DNA of 13,520 nt, from NCBI GenBank assembly GCA_900551495.1, contig URWG01000039.1, positions 1-13,520 on the forward strand. Direction: 5' to 3'. This DNA is from an uncultured Eubacteriales bacterium. GTDB taxonomy: Bacteria > Bacillota > Clostridia > Oscillospirales > Oscillospiraceae. Numbering within the stretch: position 1 is the first letter of the stretch; every line of letters begins with the position of its first letter. The notes below the pieces were generated by a model. It did no database searches. It was not told where the DNA came from and saw only the letters and a list, made by a program, of their open reading frames with translations. Of the stretch, positions 6,920 through 13,520 are shown one piece after another. The translations under genes and the position numbers were made by a program.

Positions 6920-8287
6920 TTACATTCCTCCGTTTTTGCTTTCTTCGGTAAAAAGGTCGAGCACGCGCTCCATGTGCATCCCGCGGCTGCCCTTGAGCAG
7001 GACCGTATCCTCGGGATGCAGCTCTCTGCGCAGAGCGGCATACAGCGCCTCGTGCGTATCGAATTTCTCCGCGCGGGTCAGTCCGTTTTCCTTCGCCCCG
7101 CGCACATACTGCTCGCTGTTGTCGCCGTAGGCATACAGCAGCTCCGTCCGCCCGACGGCATACGCGCCGACCTCATAATGTGCCTGCGGTGCGTAAGCGC
7201 CCAGCTCCAGCATCCCGCCGAGCACCGCAATACGACGTCCCTTTTCCTGCGCCAGCACGTTCAGCGCCGCGCGCATGGACTCGGGACCCGCATTGTAGCA
7301 GTCGTCAATGATTCGGACGCCGCCGACCGTGAGCCGGCGCTGGCGATGACCGGTGTTTCGGAATTCCCGCAGCGCCTCGGCGATCTCCGTCGGCGTAACG
7401 CCAAGCTCCAAGCCGACCGCCGCCGCTGCCAACGCGTCGAGCACATTATGCTCCCCGAGCAGCGGAAGCGTCACGTCGAATTCTGTCGTTCCCGCCGTGA
7501 CGGTAAAGGTCGTTTGCCCGTCGCAGACGCTCAAATTGCCGCCGCGCACGGTGCAGCCCTCGCTCAAGCCGAACGTCAGCGCCCCGTATTTTTCCGCCTC
7601 ACGGGAGAGCAGATCGTTGTCGCCGCAGAAAAGGACGTGACCGCCCGTCTGCAAGCCCTCCAAAATCTCAAGCTTTGCCCGCAGGATTCCCTCGCGGGAG
7701 CCGAGGTTTTCAATGTGCATCGTGCCGACATTCGTAATCAGCGCCATATTCGGACGGGCAAGCCGCGTCAGAACGGACAGCTCTCCGAAGTGGTTCATGC
7801 CCATCTCCAGCACCGCCGCCTCGTGCTCGGGCGTGATGCGCAGCAGCATGATCGGCACGCCGATGTCGTTGTTGTAATTCAGCGCCGTTTTCAGGGTGCA
7901 AAAGCGCTTTCCCAGCACGGCGGCGACCATTTCCTTCGTCGTCGTCTTGCCGACGCTGCCGGTAATGCCGATCACCTTGCAGTTCAGGTGCTCCCGCCAT
8001 GCCGCCGCGATCGTCTGCAATGCCCGCAGCGTATCGTCCGTATAGATTGCGGGGATCGTCTCGGGCAGCGGCTCGCTTGCCAGCACCGCAGCGGCGCCCA
8101 GTTCGATCGCCCTCTGCGCAAAATCGTGCCCGTCGCGCTGCCCCTTCAGAGCAACGAACAGCTCGCCCTCCCGCAGCAGCCGCGTGTCGAAATTCGCGCC
8201 GAAAAACGCGATATTTTTATACTCCTCGGAAACACGACCGCCGCACCACGCCGCAGCCTGCTCCAAGGTAATCATTTGCTTTCCCAT
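6920..8287 (-). CDS. murF: MurF, UDP-MurNAc-tripeptide--D-Ala-D-Ala ligase
   Basis: Cytoplasmic ATP-dependent Mur ligase that adds D-Ala-D-Ala to UDP-MurNAc-tripeptide, completing the pentapeptide used by MraY. It has 455 aa. It shows the P-loop GITGSVGKTTTKEM (107-120), LNYNNDIGVP (136-145), MGMNHFGEL (162-170), DDCYNAGPESM (328-338) and AVLGGMLELG (354-363), all typical of MurF. YNAGP replaces the more usual YNANP. The start is uncertain. The ATG at 8287 overlaps murE by 16 nt and has AGGAGG 13 nt upstream. An in-frame ATG at 8275 would make a 4-nt ATGA overlap with the murE stop and give the protein start MITLEQ, closer to family N-termini, but has only a weak GGGAAAG upstream. Either way it is translationally coupled to murE. 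Confidence 0.96.
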   Translation of the reverse strand: MGKQMITLEQAAAWCGGRVSEEYKNIAFFGANFDTRLLREGELFVALKGQRDGHDFAQRAIELGAAAVLASEPLPETIPAIYTDDTLRALQTIAAAWREHLNCKVIGITGSVGKTTTKEMVAAVLGKRFCTLKTALNYNNDIGVPIMLLRITPEHEAAVLEMGMNHFGELSVLTRLARPNMALITNVGTMHIENLGSREGILRAKLEILEGLQTGGHVLFCGDNDLLSREAEKYGALTFGLSEGCTVRGGNLSVCDGQTTFTVTAGTTEFDVTLPLLGEHNVLDALAAAAVGLELGVTPTEIAEALREFRNTGHRQRRLTVGGVRIIDDCYNAGPESMRAALNVLAQEKGRRIAVLGGMLELGAYAPQAHYEVGAYAVGRTELLYAYGDNSEQYVRGAKENGLTRAEKFDTHEALYAALRRELHPEDTVLLKGSRGMHMERVLDLFTEESKNGGM

Positions 8288-9711
8288 AAAGCCGAGGCGA
8301 CCTCCTCGCGTTCGTCCAGATGTGTTTTCTCCGTACCGAGGATCTGATAAGTCTCATGACCCTTTCCGGCGAGCACTACTATATCATTTTTTTGCGCATA
8401 ACGCAAGGCTTGTCGAATCGCAAGGCGGCGATTTTCCTCCACCAGCAGCGGCGGACGCTCCATTCCCGCCAAAATGTCCCGTATAATCGCCATTGGTTCC
8501 TCTGTCCGCGGGTTATCCGAGGTCACGATCACAAGATCGGCAAGCTGTTCTGCGATGTGTCCCATGATCGGGCGCTTCGTGCGGTCGCGGTCGCCGCCGC
8601 AGCCGAATACAACGATCAGCCTGCCCTTGCAGAAGTCGCGGACGGAGCGGAGCACGTTTTCCAGCCCGTCAGGGGTGTGCGCGTAATCGATCAGAACGGT
8701 AAACTCCTTATTCGGTGTCGGCACGACCTCGATTCTGCCCTTTACTCCCTTCGCTTGGGACAGAGCGGCAGCCGTTTTCAGCGGAATCCCGAGCTGCCGT
8801 GCGATTCCGACGGCGACCAGCGCATTGCTGACCGTAAACCGCCCGGGGATACCGACGCGGAGACGGACCTCCTCCCCTTCCTCGCACAGCGTCATCGCCG
8901 CATGGTCGGACGCAAGCTCAAGCTTCTCACCCAGCAGCATCGGCTGCCCCGTCGTTCCGACCGTATAAATTTCGCAGGAGGCGTCGCGGATCATCAGCTC
9001 CGCCGTCGGGTCGTCCGTGTTGAACACGCCCTTCTCGCAGCGGGTAAAGAGGATTGCTTTCGCCCGTCGATAGTTTTCCATCGTACCGTGAAAGTCCAAA
9101 TGGTCCTCGGTCAGGTTCGTGAACGCGCCCACGCGGAACGGAATTTCGTCCACGCGGTGCAGATACAGCGCATGGGACGACACCTCCATCACGACATGGG
9201 TGCAGCCCGCGTCACGCATTTTCGCCAAAATTCCCTGTAATTCGAAGCTCTCCGGTGTCGTCCGCTCGGTCGGCAGCTCCTCACTGCCGATGAGGTTACA
9301 GATCGTGCCGATCAAGCCCACCTTTGCGCCGATTGCCTTTTCCAGCAGCTCCTTGAGCAGGTATGTCACCGAGGTCTTGCCGTTCGTTCCCGTCACACCA
9401 ATGACCTGCATCGACTCTGCGGGATGCCCGAACCAATTTGCGCCGAGCTGCGCCAGCGCCTGCCGTGTCGAGGCGACGCGCACCCACGGCGTCCCCGTCG
9501 GCATATCGCGCTCGCAGAGGATGACCGCCGCCCCGCGTCGCACCGCATCGGGGATATATTTATGTCCGTCCGTCGCATACCCGGGCACGGCGACAAACAG
9601 CTCTCCCGTCTGCACCCGATTTGACGCATAGCGCACGCCCGCAATCTCTGTATCCGACGGCGCGTTTGTCTCCAGTACGGCAACGCCCGCAAGCAGGTCC
9701 TTTAGTTTCAT
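8272..9711 (-). CDS. murE: MurE, UDP-MurNAc-tripeptide synthetase (meso-DAP adding)
   Basis: Cytoplasmic Mur ligase that adds the third amino acid to UDP-MurNAc-L-Ala-D-Glu using ATP. It has 479 aa, normal length. It shows the P-loop VTGTNGKTSVTY (106-117), TTPESFELQ (151-159), the EVSSHAL stretch (176-182), TNLTEDHLDFHGTMENY (198-214), RRAKAILF with K218 at the expected carbamylated lysine, DYAHTPDGLENVL (342-354), GCGGDRDRTKRPIMG (370-384), DNPRTEEP (399-406) and GKGHETYQ. The DNPR motif is the recognised signature of meso-diaminopimelate specificity, so this organism should have DAP-type peptidoglycan. The start is the ATG at 9711 with AGGAG 6 nt upstream; this SD shares bases with the TAG stop of the upstream PBP gene, 9 nt away, which suggests coupling. 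The 3' end overlaps murF. Confidence 0.97.
   Translation of the reverse strand: MKLKDLLAGVAVLETNAPSDTEIAGVRYASNRVQTGELFVAVPGYATDGHKYIPDAVRRGAAVILCERDMPTGTPWVRVASTRQALAQLGANWFGHPAESMQVIGVTGTNGKTSVTYLLKELLEKAIGAKVGLIGTICNLIGSEELPTERTTPESFELQGILAKMRDAGCTHVVMEVSSHALYLHRVDEIPFRVGAFTNLTEDHLDFHGTMENYRRAKAILFTRCEKGVFNTDDPTAELMIRDASCEIYTVGTTGQPMLLGEKLELASDHAAMTLCEEGEEVRLRVGIPGRFTVSNALVAVGIARQLGIPLKTAAALSQAKGVKGRIEVVPTPNKEFTVLIDYAHTPDGLENVLRSVRDFCKGRLIVVFGCGGDRDRTKRPIMGHIAEQLADLVIVTSDNPRTEEPMAIIRDILAGMERPPLLVEENRRLAIRQALRYAQKNDIVVLAGKGHETYQILGTEKTHLDEREEVASALWESK
8293..8308 (-). promoter_or_regulatory. Shine-Dalgarno region and small hairpin before murF
   Basis: The minus strand has AGGAGG at 8301-8306, inside the end of murE and 13 nt before the ATG at 8287. 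It overlaps a perfect 5-bp stem (CGAGG with CCTCG, 6-nt loop). The long spacing to 8287, and 25 nt to 8275, leaves the murF start undecided. The hairpin might adjust the effective spacing or delay initiation until murE ribosomes arrive, which is inference. Confidence 0.4.
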
Positions 9712-9720
9712 GATGTTCTC

Positions 9721-12075
9721 CTAATCCATATCGTTTGTATCGGTGAAAAGCACCGTGATCGTCGTTCCGCGCTCCGCCTCGGTGTCGGGCGCAGGGTCCT
9801 GTGCCGTCGCCGTAACGTGCCACGCGGTACTGTCCGCGCCCTTCGGCTGCAAATAAAGTCCCAGCGGCGTGAGCAGCTCCGTGACCTCCTTTGCCGTCTT
9901 GCCGTAAAGATTCGGCACCTTCACGGTCCCCGTCGGCATGGAGTCGTCGGTATAGAGCAGCACCGTGGAAAGCCCCGGCACCGCCCGCCCCGCCGACGGG
10001 AGCTGGCTGACCACGCGGCTGCCGCTGCCGACCGTCCGATACTCCAGCGAGCTGTCCTTCAGGGTCTTTGCCGCCTCGGAAATGCTCATGCCCGCGACAT
10101 CGGGCATCGTCACGTTCACGCGGTACATCTCGTCCGCACTGTAATCCGGCTCCGCGCCGAGATAGGGCAGAATATCCTCAAACACCGCCGCGACCGTCGG
10201 AGCCGCCATCACGCCGCCGGAAATATACAGTCCCGTCGCGGGATTCGGCGTGTCGAGCGCGATCAGCACGGCATATTGCGGCGACTCCATCGGCGCAACG
10301 CCGATAAACGAGACGATCTTATCCTTGGTGAGCTGACCGGAGGCGTCGCGCTGGTCGGTTTTTTCCGCCGTGCCGGTCTTACCGCCGATGCGATAGCCCG
10401 CGACCTGCGCGTTTTTCGCCGTGCCGACCGCGACGACCGACTCCATCAGCTCGCACATCGTTGCGGAGGTGTCCTCGGAGATCACCTGACGGATGACCTC
10501 GCGGTCATAGCGCTCCAGAACGTTACCGTCGGCATCGAGAACCTGCGAAACGACGTGAGGCTTGAGCAGATACCCGCCGTTGACCACCGCCGACACCGCC
10601 CGCACCACCTGCACGGGCGTCGGCTTCACCGTCTGCCCGAAGGAGGTCGAGATTAAGTAGCTCGTGCCGTAAGTCGCGTTATCCGCCAAATGCTCCCGAC
10701 TGTGGAACAGTCCCTTTGCCTCGCCGGGCAGGTCGATCCCCGTCGTATCCATCAGCCCGAACGCCTTGCAATAGTCGTAAAGCCGATCGCCGCCGGTCAG
10801 AAGCCCGATGTGCGCAAAGGCAAGGTTGCAGGAATTTTGCAGCGCCTGCGCCGTCGTCTCCGCGCCGTGACCCTGATGCCGCCAGCAGTTCAGTATCTGC
10901 GAACGTCCCTCGAATTTTTCCGCGCCGCGGCAGTAAAAGCTGTTTTGCAGCGTGACCGCGCCGCTGTCGAGCGCCGACGCCAGCGTAATGACCTTGAAGG
11001 TCGAGCCCGGCTCGTAGCCGTCGGAGACGCAGCGATTGCGCCACTGCTTCAGCCGCGCCGCCGCGACCTCCGCATTATAGATGTCAAATGCCTCCGTCCG
11101 TTCCTGCGTTCCCTCGGGCTTGGCAACCGCCGATTGATACAGCTCCTCCAACTCGTCGTTTTTCGACAGGTCGAAAATCTCAAGATAGCTGTTCGGGTCG
11201 TAGCCGCCGAGCGTCGCCATGGCAAGGATGTCGCCGTTGTTGACGTCCATCACGATGCCGAACGCGCCGTTGAGCACGTCATAGCGGTCAACGGCGTCGC
11301 GCATCTGCTTTTCCAGTGCCCGCTGCACCGTTAAGTCCAGCGTCAGGACAAGGCTCTCCCCGTCCGACGCGCGGTAATATTTTTCATAGGAATAGAGCAT
11401 TTCGGTCTCGTTATTGCCCTTGGTGGTAATGACCGCGCCCGCAGTGCCCTGTAAAAGCTTGTTATAGTAGGATTCCAGCCCCTCGGAGCCGACATTTTCC
11501 GTGTTTGTAAAGCCGAGAAGCTGCGAGGCAACACTGTGATTGGGATAGTACCGCATGGAATCCGGCTCCAAATGGACCCCGATGAGCTTTTCCTCCGCAA
11601 TCAGCTCCCGCACCGCATCGCAAACGCCGCGTTCCTGCCGCCGCTTGAGCATTTTATAGCGCAGGCTCGTATCCGCCGCCTGTTTTTTGATAAACGCCTC
11701 GGACAGGTCCAGCAGCGGCGCCAGTTTTTTTGCCAACGCGTCCGTATCGACGTCGTTCTGCTTCAGCTCCAAGGGGTCAAGGAAAATATTCTCCACGCTC
11801 ATCGAGGCGGCAAGCACCTCCATATTGCGGTCGTAGATTATCCCGCGGGAGGCGGTCACGGAGGTGCTGCGGGTCTGATTGCGGATTGCCTTGCCCTCGT
11901 AATATTCATGCTCGACCAGCATCAGCCGCACGAGCTGCCCCGTCACGGTCAAAAACGCCGCAACTCCCAGCAGCGCCATCATTGCCACGATCCCCCGCCG
12001 GATATAGGTATCCGTAACGCCCCGTGTCTCGGTGCGCGGCGGTCGCGGGCGCTTCGGAACGTCCCTTCGCCTCAT
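9721..12075 (-). CDS. ftsI: Division class B penicillin-binding protein with two PASTA domains (PbpB/SpoVD type)
   Basis: Bitopic transpeptidase that cross-links septal peptidoglycan, acting outside the membrane with FtsW. It has 784 aa. A short basic cytoplasmic N-terminus (1-28) is followed by one membrane helix (about 29-52). The PBP dimerisation region includes ASRGIIYDRN (75-84) and YYPNHSVASQLLGFTN (176-191). The transpeptidase domain has S358-TFK (SxxK), S415-C-N417 (SxN) and K566-TG. Two PASTA repeats follow (about 652-709 and 715-778). An acidic, helix-like insert precedes the SxxK motif (about 297-350). The ATG at 12075 has GGGAGG 5 nt upstream; reading further back to 12183 would run through a hairpin region. 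B. subtilis has paralogues PbpB (two PASTA) and SpoVD (one) at this locus; two PASTA domains favour the vegetative PbpB/FtsI role, though such proteins are often labelled SpoVD in Clostridia. Confidence 0.94.
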   Translation of the reverse strand: MRRRDVPKRPRPPRTETRGVTDTYIRRGIVAMMALLGVAAFLTVTGQLVRLMLVEHEYYEGKAIRNQTRSTSVTASRGIIYDRNMEVLAASMSVENIFLDPLELKQNDVDTDALAKKLAPLLDLSEAFIKKQAADTSLRYKMLKRRQERGVCDAVRELIAEEKLIGVHLEPDSMRYYPNHSVASQLLGFTNTENVGSEGLESYYNKLLQGTAGAVITTKGNNETEMLYSYEKYYRASDGESLVLTLDLTVQRALEKQMRDAVDRYDVLNGAFGIVMDVNNGDILAMATLGGYDPNSYLEIFDLSKNDELEELYQSAVAKPEGTQERTEAFDIYNAEVAAARLKQWRNRCVSDGYEPGSTFKVITLASALDSGAVTLQNSFYCRGAEKFEGRSQILNCWRHQGHGAETTAQALQNSCNLAFAHIGLLTGGDRLYDYCKAFGLMDTTGIDLPGEAKGLFHSREHLADNATYGTSYLISTSFGQTVKPTPVQVVRAVSAVVNGGYLLKPHVVSQVLDADGNVLERYDREVIRQVISEDTSATMCELMESVVAVGTAKNAQVAGYRIGGKTGTAEKTDQRDASGQLTKDKIVSFIGVAPMESPQYAVLIALDTPNPATGLYISGGVMAAPTVAAVFEDILPYLGAEPDYSADEMYRVNVTMPDVAGMSISEAAKTLKDSSLEYRTVGSGSRVVSQLPSAGRAVPGLSTVLLYTDDSMPTGTVKVPNLYGKTAKEVTELLTPLGLYLQPKGADSTAWHVTATAQDPAPDTEAERGTTITVLFTDTNDMD

Positions 12076-12080
12076 GTCTG

Positions 12081-12086
12081 CCTCCC
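12081..12086 (-). promoter_or_regulatory. Shine-Dalgarno of the division PBP gene
   Basis: The minus strand reads GGGAGG, 5 nt before the ATG at 12075. It decides this start over several in-frame ATGs further upstream (up to 12183), which have no SD and would add 36 residues encoded by hairpin sequence. Confidence 0.8.
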
Positions 12087-12115
12087 AAAATGAACTCATA
12101 CTATGCATGAAACGG

Positions 12116-12139
12116 CGCATCGTGCCTTCGCACGATGCG
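12116..12139. repeat. Perfect 10-bp GC-rich hairpin upstream of the PBP gene
   Basis: CGCATCGTGC (12116-12125) and GCACGATGCG (12130-12139) are exact inverted copies around a 4-nt loop, CTTC on the plus strand and GAAG on the minus strand. No T run follows on either strand, so it does not look like an intrinsic terminator. It is the first of three adjacent inverted repeats in this gap and could be part of a dispersed palindromic repeat or a leader structure. Confidence 0.75.
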
Positions 12140-12141
12140 AG

Positions 12142-12154
12142 TGTGCGTAGCACA
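12142..12154. repeat. Short 5-bp hairpin in the mutS-PBP gap
   Basis: TGTGC (12142-12146) and GCACA (12150-12154) are exact inverted copies around a 3-nt loop. Alone it would be unremarkable, but it sits 2 nt from one perfect hairpin and 3 nt from another, suggesting a single composite structure. Confidence 0.45.
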
Positions 12155-12157
12155 TGG

Positions 12158-12188
12158 GATTCTTGATGAAATGTTTTAATCAAGAATC
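12158..12188. repeat. Perfect 10-bp AT-rich hairpin just after mutS
   Basis: GATTCTTGAT (12158-12167) and ATCAAGAATC (12179-12188) are exact inverted copies around an 11-nt loop. After one mismatch the pairing can continue for 3 more base pairs inside the loop. It begins 4 nt after the mutS stop. On the minus strand CCATGTGC follows rather than a run of T, so it is not a standard terminator, though it could protect the mutS 3' end or pause polymerase. Confidence 0.7.
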
Positions 12189-12192
12189 AGTA

Positions 12193-13520
12193 TCAGATCA
12201 TCTTTTTCAGCTCGAACAGGGCGTTCATGGCTTCGATGGGCGTCATCGTCTCGACACTGAGGACCTCCAGCTTTTTCCGCAGGGCATCGTTTTCCATCGA
12301 CGCGATGGACACCTGATCGTCGGCGGCGACGGTCACCGTGCGCACCGGTGCGCCGTTTTCAAGGTCGTGCAGCAGCTCACGCGCCCGACGGATGACCCGC
12401 TCGGGCAGCCCCGCTAACTTTGCGACCTCCACGCCGTAGGAATCGTCCGCCGCGCCCGCAACGATCTTGCGCAGAAACACGATGTCCGTACCGCGCTTTT
12501 TCACGGCGATGTTATAGTTGCGCACCCCGTCCAGCTCCCGCTCGATGTCGGTCAGCTCGTGGTAGTGCGTGGCAAACAGGGTCTTTGCGCCGAGGCGCTT
12601 TTTGTCCGCCGCATATTCCAGCACCGCCCGCGCGATCGCCATACCGTCAAAGGTAGATGTGCCGCGCCCGATCTCGTCAAGGATCAAAAGGCTGCGCTCG
12701 GTGGCGTGGGTCAGGATCTCGGCGACCTCGGACATTTCGACCATGAAGGTGGATTTGCCCATTGAGAGGTCGTCCGACGCGCCGATGCGGGTAAAAATGC
12801 GGTCCACAATGCCGATCCGCGCCGACCGCGCGGGGACGAAGCAGCCGATCTGCGCCATCAGGACGATGAGCGCGACCTGCCGCATATAGGTCGATTTGCC
12901 CGCCATGTTGGGACCGGGGATAATGGCGCAGCGATTGGCGTCGCAGTCCAAAAGCGTGTCGTTCGGGACGAAGAGGGCGTTTTTCAGCACCTGCTCGACC
13001 ACGGGGTGCCGCCCGTCGCGGATGTCCAGCTCACCGGAGAGATCAACCTCGGGCTTGCAGTAATGCTGCTTGACCGCCAGCGCCGCAAAGCTCGCCAGCA
13101 CGTCTACGCAGGCAACCGCCTGTGCCGTCCGCTGAATGCGCTCGGCTTGCGCGGCAAAACGATCGCGGACGGCGCTGAACAGCTCGTATTCCAGCGCGGT
13201 AATGCGGTCGCGGGCGGTGAGGATGGTGCTCTCCAGCTCCTTCAGCTCCGGTGTAATGTAACGCTCGCCGTTGGTCAGGGTCTGCTTGCGGATGTAGGTC
13301 TCGGGCACCAGCCCGACCTGCCCCTTGGCGACCTCAATATAGTAGCCGAACACGCGGTTATAGCCCACGCGCAGGTTTTTAATGCCGGTTTTTTCCTTTT
13401 CCTCCGCCTCAATGCGGGCAAGTGTGCCCTTGCCGCCGGAAACGATGTCGCGCAGACGGTCCAGCTCCTCGCTGTAGCCCGCACGGATCATGCCGCCCTC
13501 GCGGACGGTGAACGGCGGCT
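12193..13520 (-). CDS. mutS: DNA mismatch repair protein MutS (partial, C-terminal 441 residues)
   Basis: ATPase that binds mismatches as a dimer and starts repair. Only the C-terminal half is in the window; the N-terminal mismatch-binding and connector domains lie beyond the right edge, and the reading frame is open to that edge. In window numbering the lever/clamp part includes VGYNRVFGYYIEV, followed by the ATPase domain. It has Walker A GPNMAGKST (202-210), the signature region TRIGASDDLSMGKSTFMVEM, Walker B LLILDE (277-282), RGTSTFDGMA, and FATHYHE (315-321). The tail MTPIEAMNALFELKKMI resembles the usual C-terminal end of MutS1. These features favour MutS1 over the anti-recombination paralogue MutS2, since no Smr domain is present. 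It lies 117 nt upstream of the PBP gene on the same strand, an unusual neighbour for a dcw cluster. Confidence 0.97.
   Translation of the reverse strand, partial: PPFTVREGGMIRAGYSEELDRLRDIVSGGKGTLARIEAEEKEKTGIKNLRVGYNRVFGYYIEVAKGQVGLVPETYIRKQTLTNGERYITPELKELESTILTARDRITALEYELFSAVRDRFAAQAERIQRTAQAVACVDVLASFAALAVKQHYCKPEVDLSGELDIRDGRHPVVEQVLKNALFVPNDTLLDCDANRCAIIPGPNMAGKSTYMRQVALIVLMAQIGCFVPARSARIGIVDRIFTRIGASDDLSMGKSTFMVEMSEVAEILTHATERSLLILDEIGRGTSTFDGMAIARAVLEYAADKKRLGAKTLFATHYHELTDIERELDGVRNYNIAVKKRGTDIVFLRKIVAGAADDSYGVEVAKLAGLPERVIRRARELLHDLENGAPVRTVTVAADDQVSIASMENDALRKKLEVLSVETMTPIEAMNALFELKKMI

Noticed and set aside
6905..8347. 480-codon plus-strand open frame opposite murF
   Set aside because: It is the mirror of a well-supported MurF. 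Its translation is Arg/Gln/His-rich with no recognisable domain, as expected from antisense reading of GC-rich codons, and it has no SD or promoter.
12091..12110. TAGTAT (12098-12103) as a -10 box for the PBP gene
   Set aside because: No acceptable -35 box at the right distance (the hexamer there is GC-rich), so a promoter call is not supported.
12076..12183. 36-residue N-terminal extension of the division PBP
   Set aside because: The extension is encoded by hairpin sequence and has no SD, whereas GGGAGG sits 5 nt before the ATG at 12075, right before a normal PBP N-terminus.
12116..12188. Hairpins as an intrinsic terminator of mutS
   Set aside because: Neither 10-bp stem is followed by a T run on the minus strand, so I list them as inverted repeats rather than terminators.

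Overview
This window is a Gram-positive type division and cell-wall (dcw) cluster, transcribed entirely on the minus strand. In transcription order (right to left) it reads: mutS (C-terminal half, cut by the right edge), a division class B penicillin-binding protein with two PASTA domains, murE, murF, mraY, ftsW, murG, murA, ftsQ/divIB, and ftsZ (cut by the left edge, C-terminal tail missing). The GC-rich DNA, the order murF-mraY-(no murD)-ftsW-murG-murA-ftsQ-ftsZ, the PASTA-bearing PBP and the DivIB-like FtsQ point to a Firmicute of class Clostridia, most likely an anaerobic gut-type Oscillospiraceae/Ruminococcaceae relative. That placement is inference. MurE carries the DNPR signature of meso-diaminopimelate-adding enzymes, so a meso-DAP peptidoglycan is predicted.

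The genes cover most of the cytoplasmic route from UDP-GlcNAc to lipid II and its polymerisation at the septum. MurA commits UDP-GlcNAc, MurE adds the third residue, and MurF adds D-Ala-D-Ala. MraY makes lipid I and MurG makes lipid II. FtsW polymerises glycan and the class B PBP cross-links it. FtsQ/DivIB belongs to the divisome bridge and FtsZ is the cytoskeletal ring. Missing from the stretch are murB, murC, murD, ftsL, ftsA, rsmH and mraZ.

The genes from the PBP to ftsQ are packed with gaps of 1 to 61 nt, or overlap, and have good Shine-Dalgarno sequences. They look like one operon. Only two gaps exceed 100 nt. The mutS-PBP gap (117 nt) holds three consecutive perfect hairpins and no terminator-like T run. 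The ftsQ-ftsZ gap (142 nt, about 32 percent GC) holds a strong sigma-A-type promoter dedicated to ftsZ. The 61-nt murG-murA gap can fold so that the murA Shine-Dalgarno lies inside an 11-bp stem. No gene-free stretch is longer than 300 bases.

I saw no transposase, integrase, CRISPR array, tRNA or rRNA, and no sign of an undescribed multi-gene system. The region is core genome. The points worth a second look are the RNA-level structures, the unusual gene content around a familiar cluster, and a few lineage-specific protein features.
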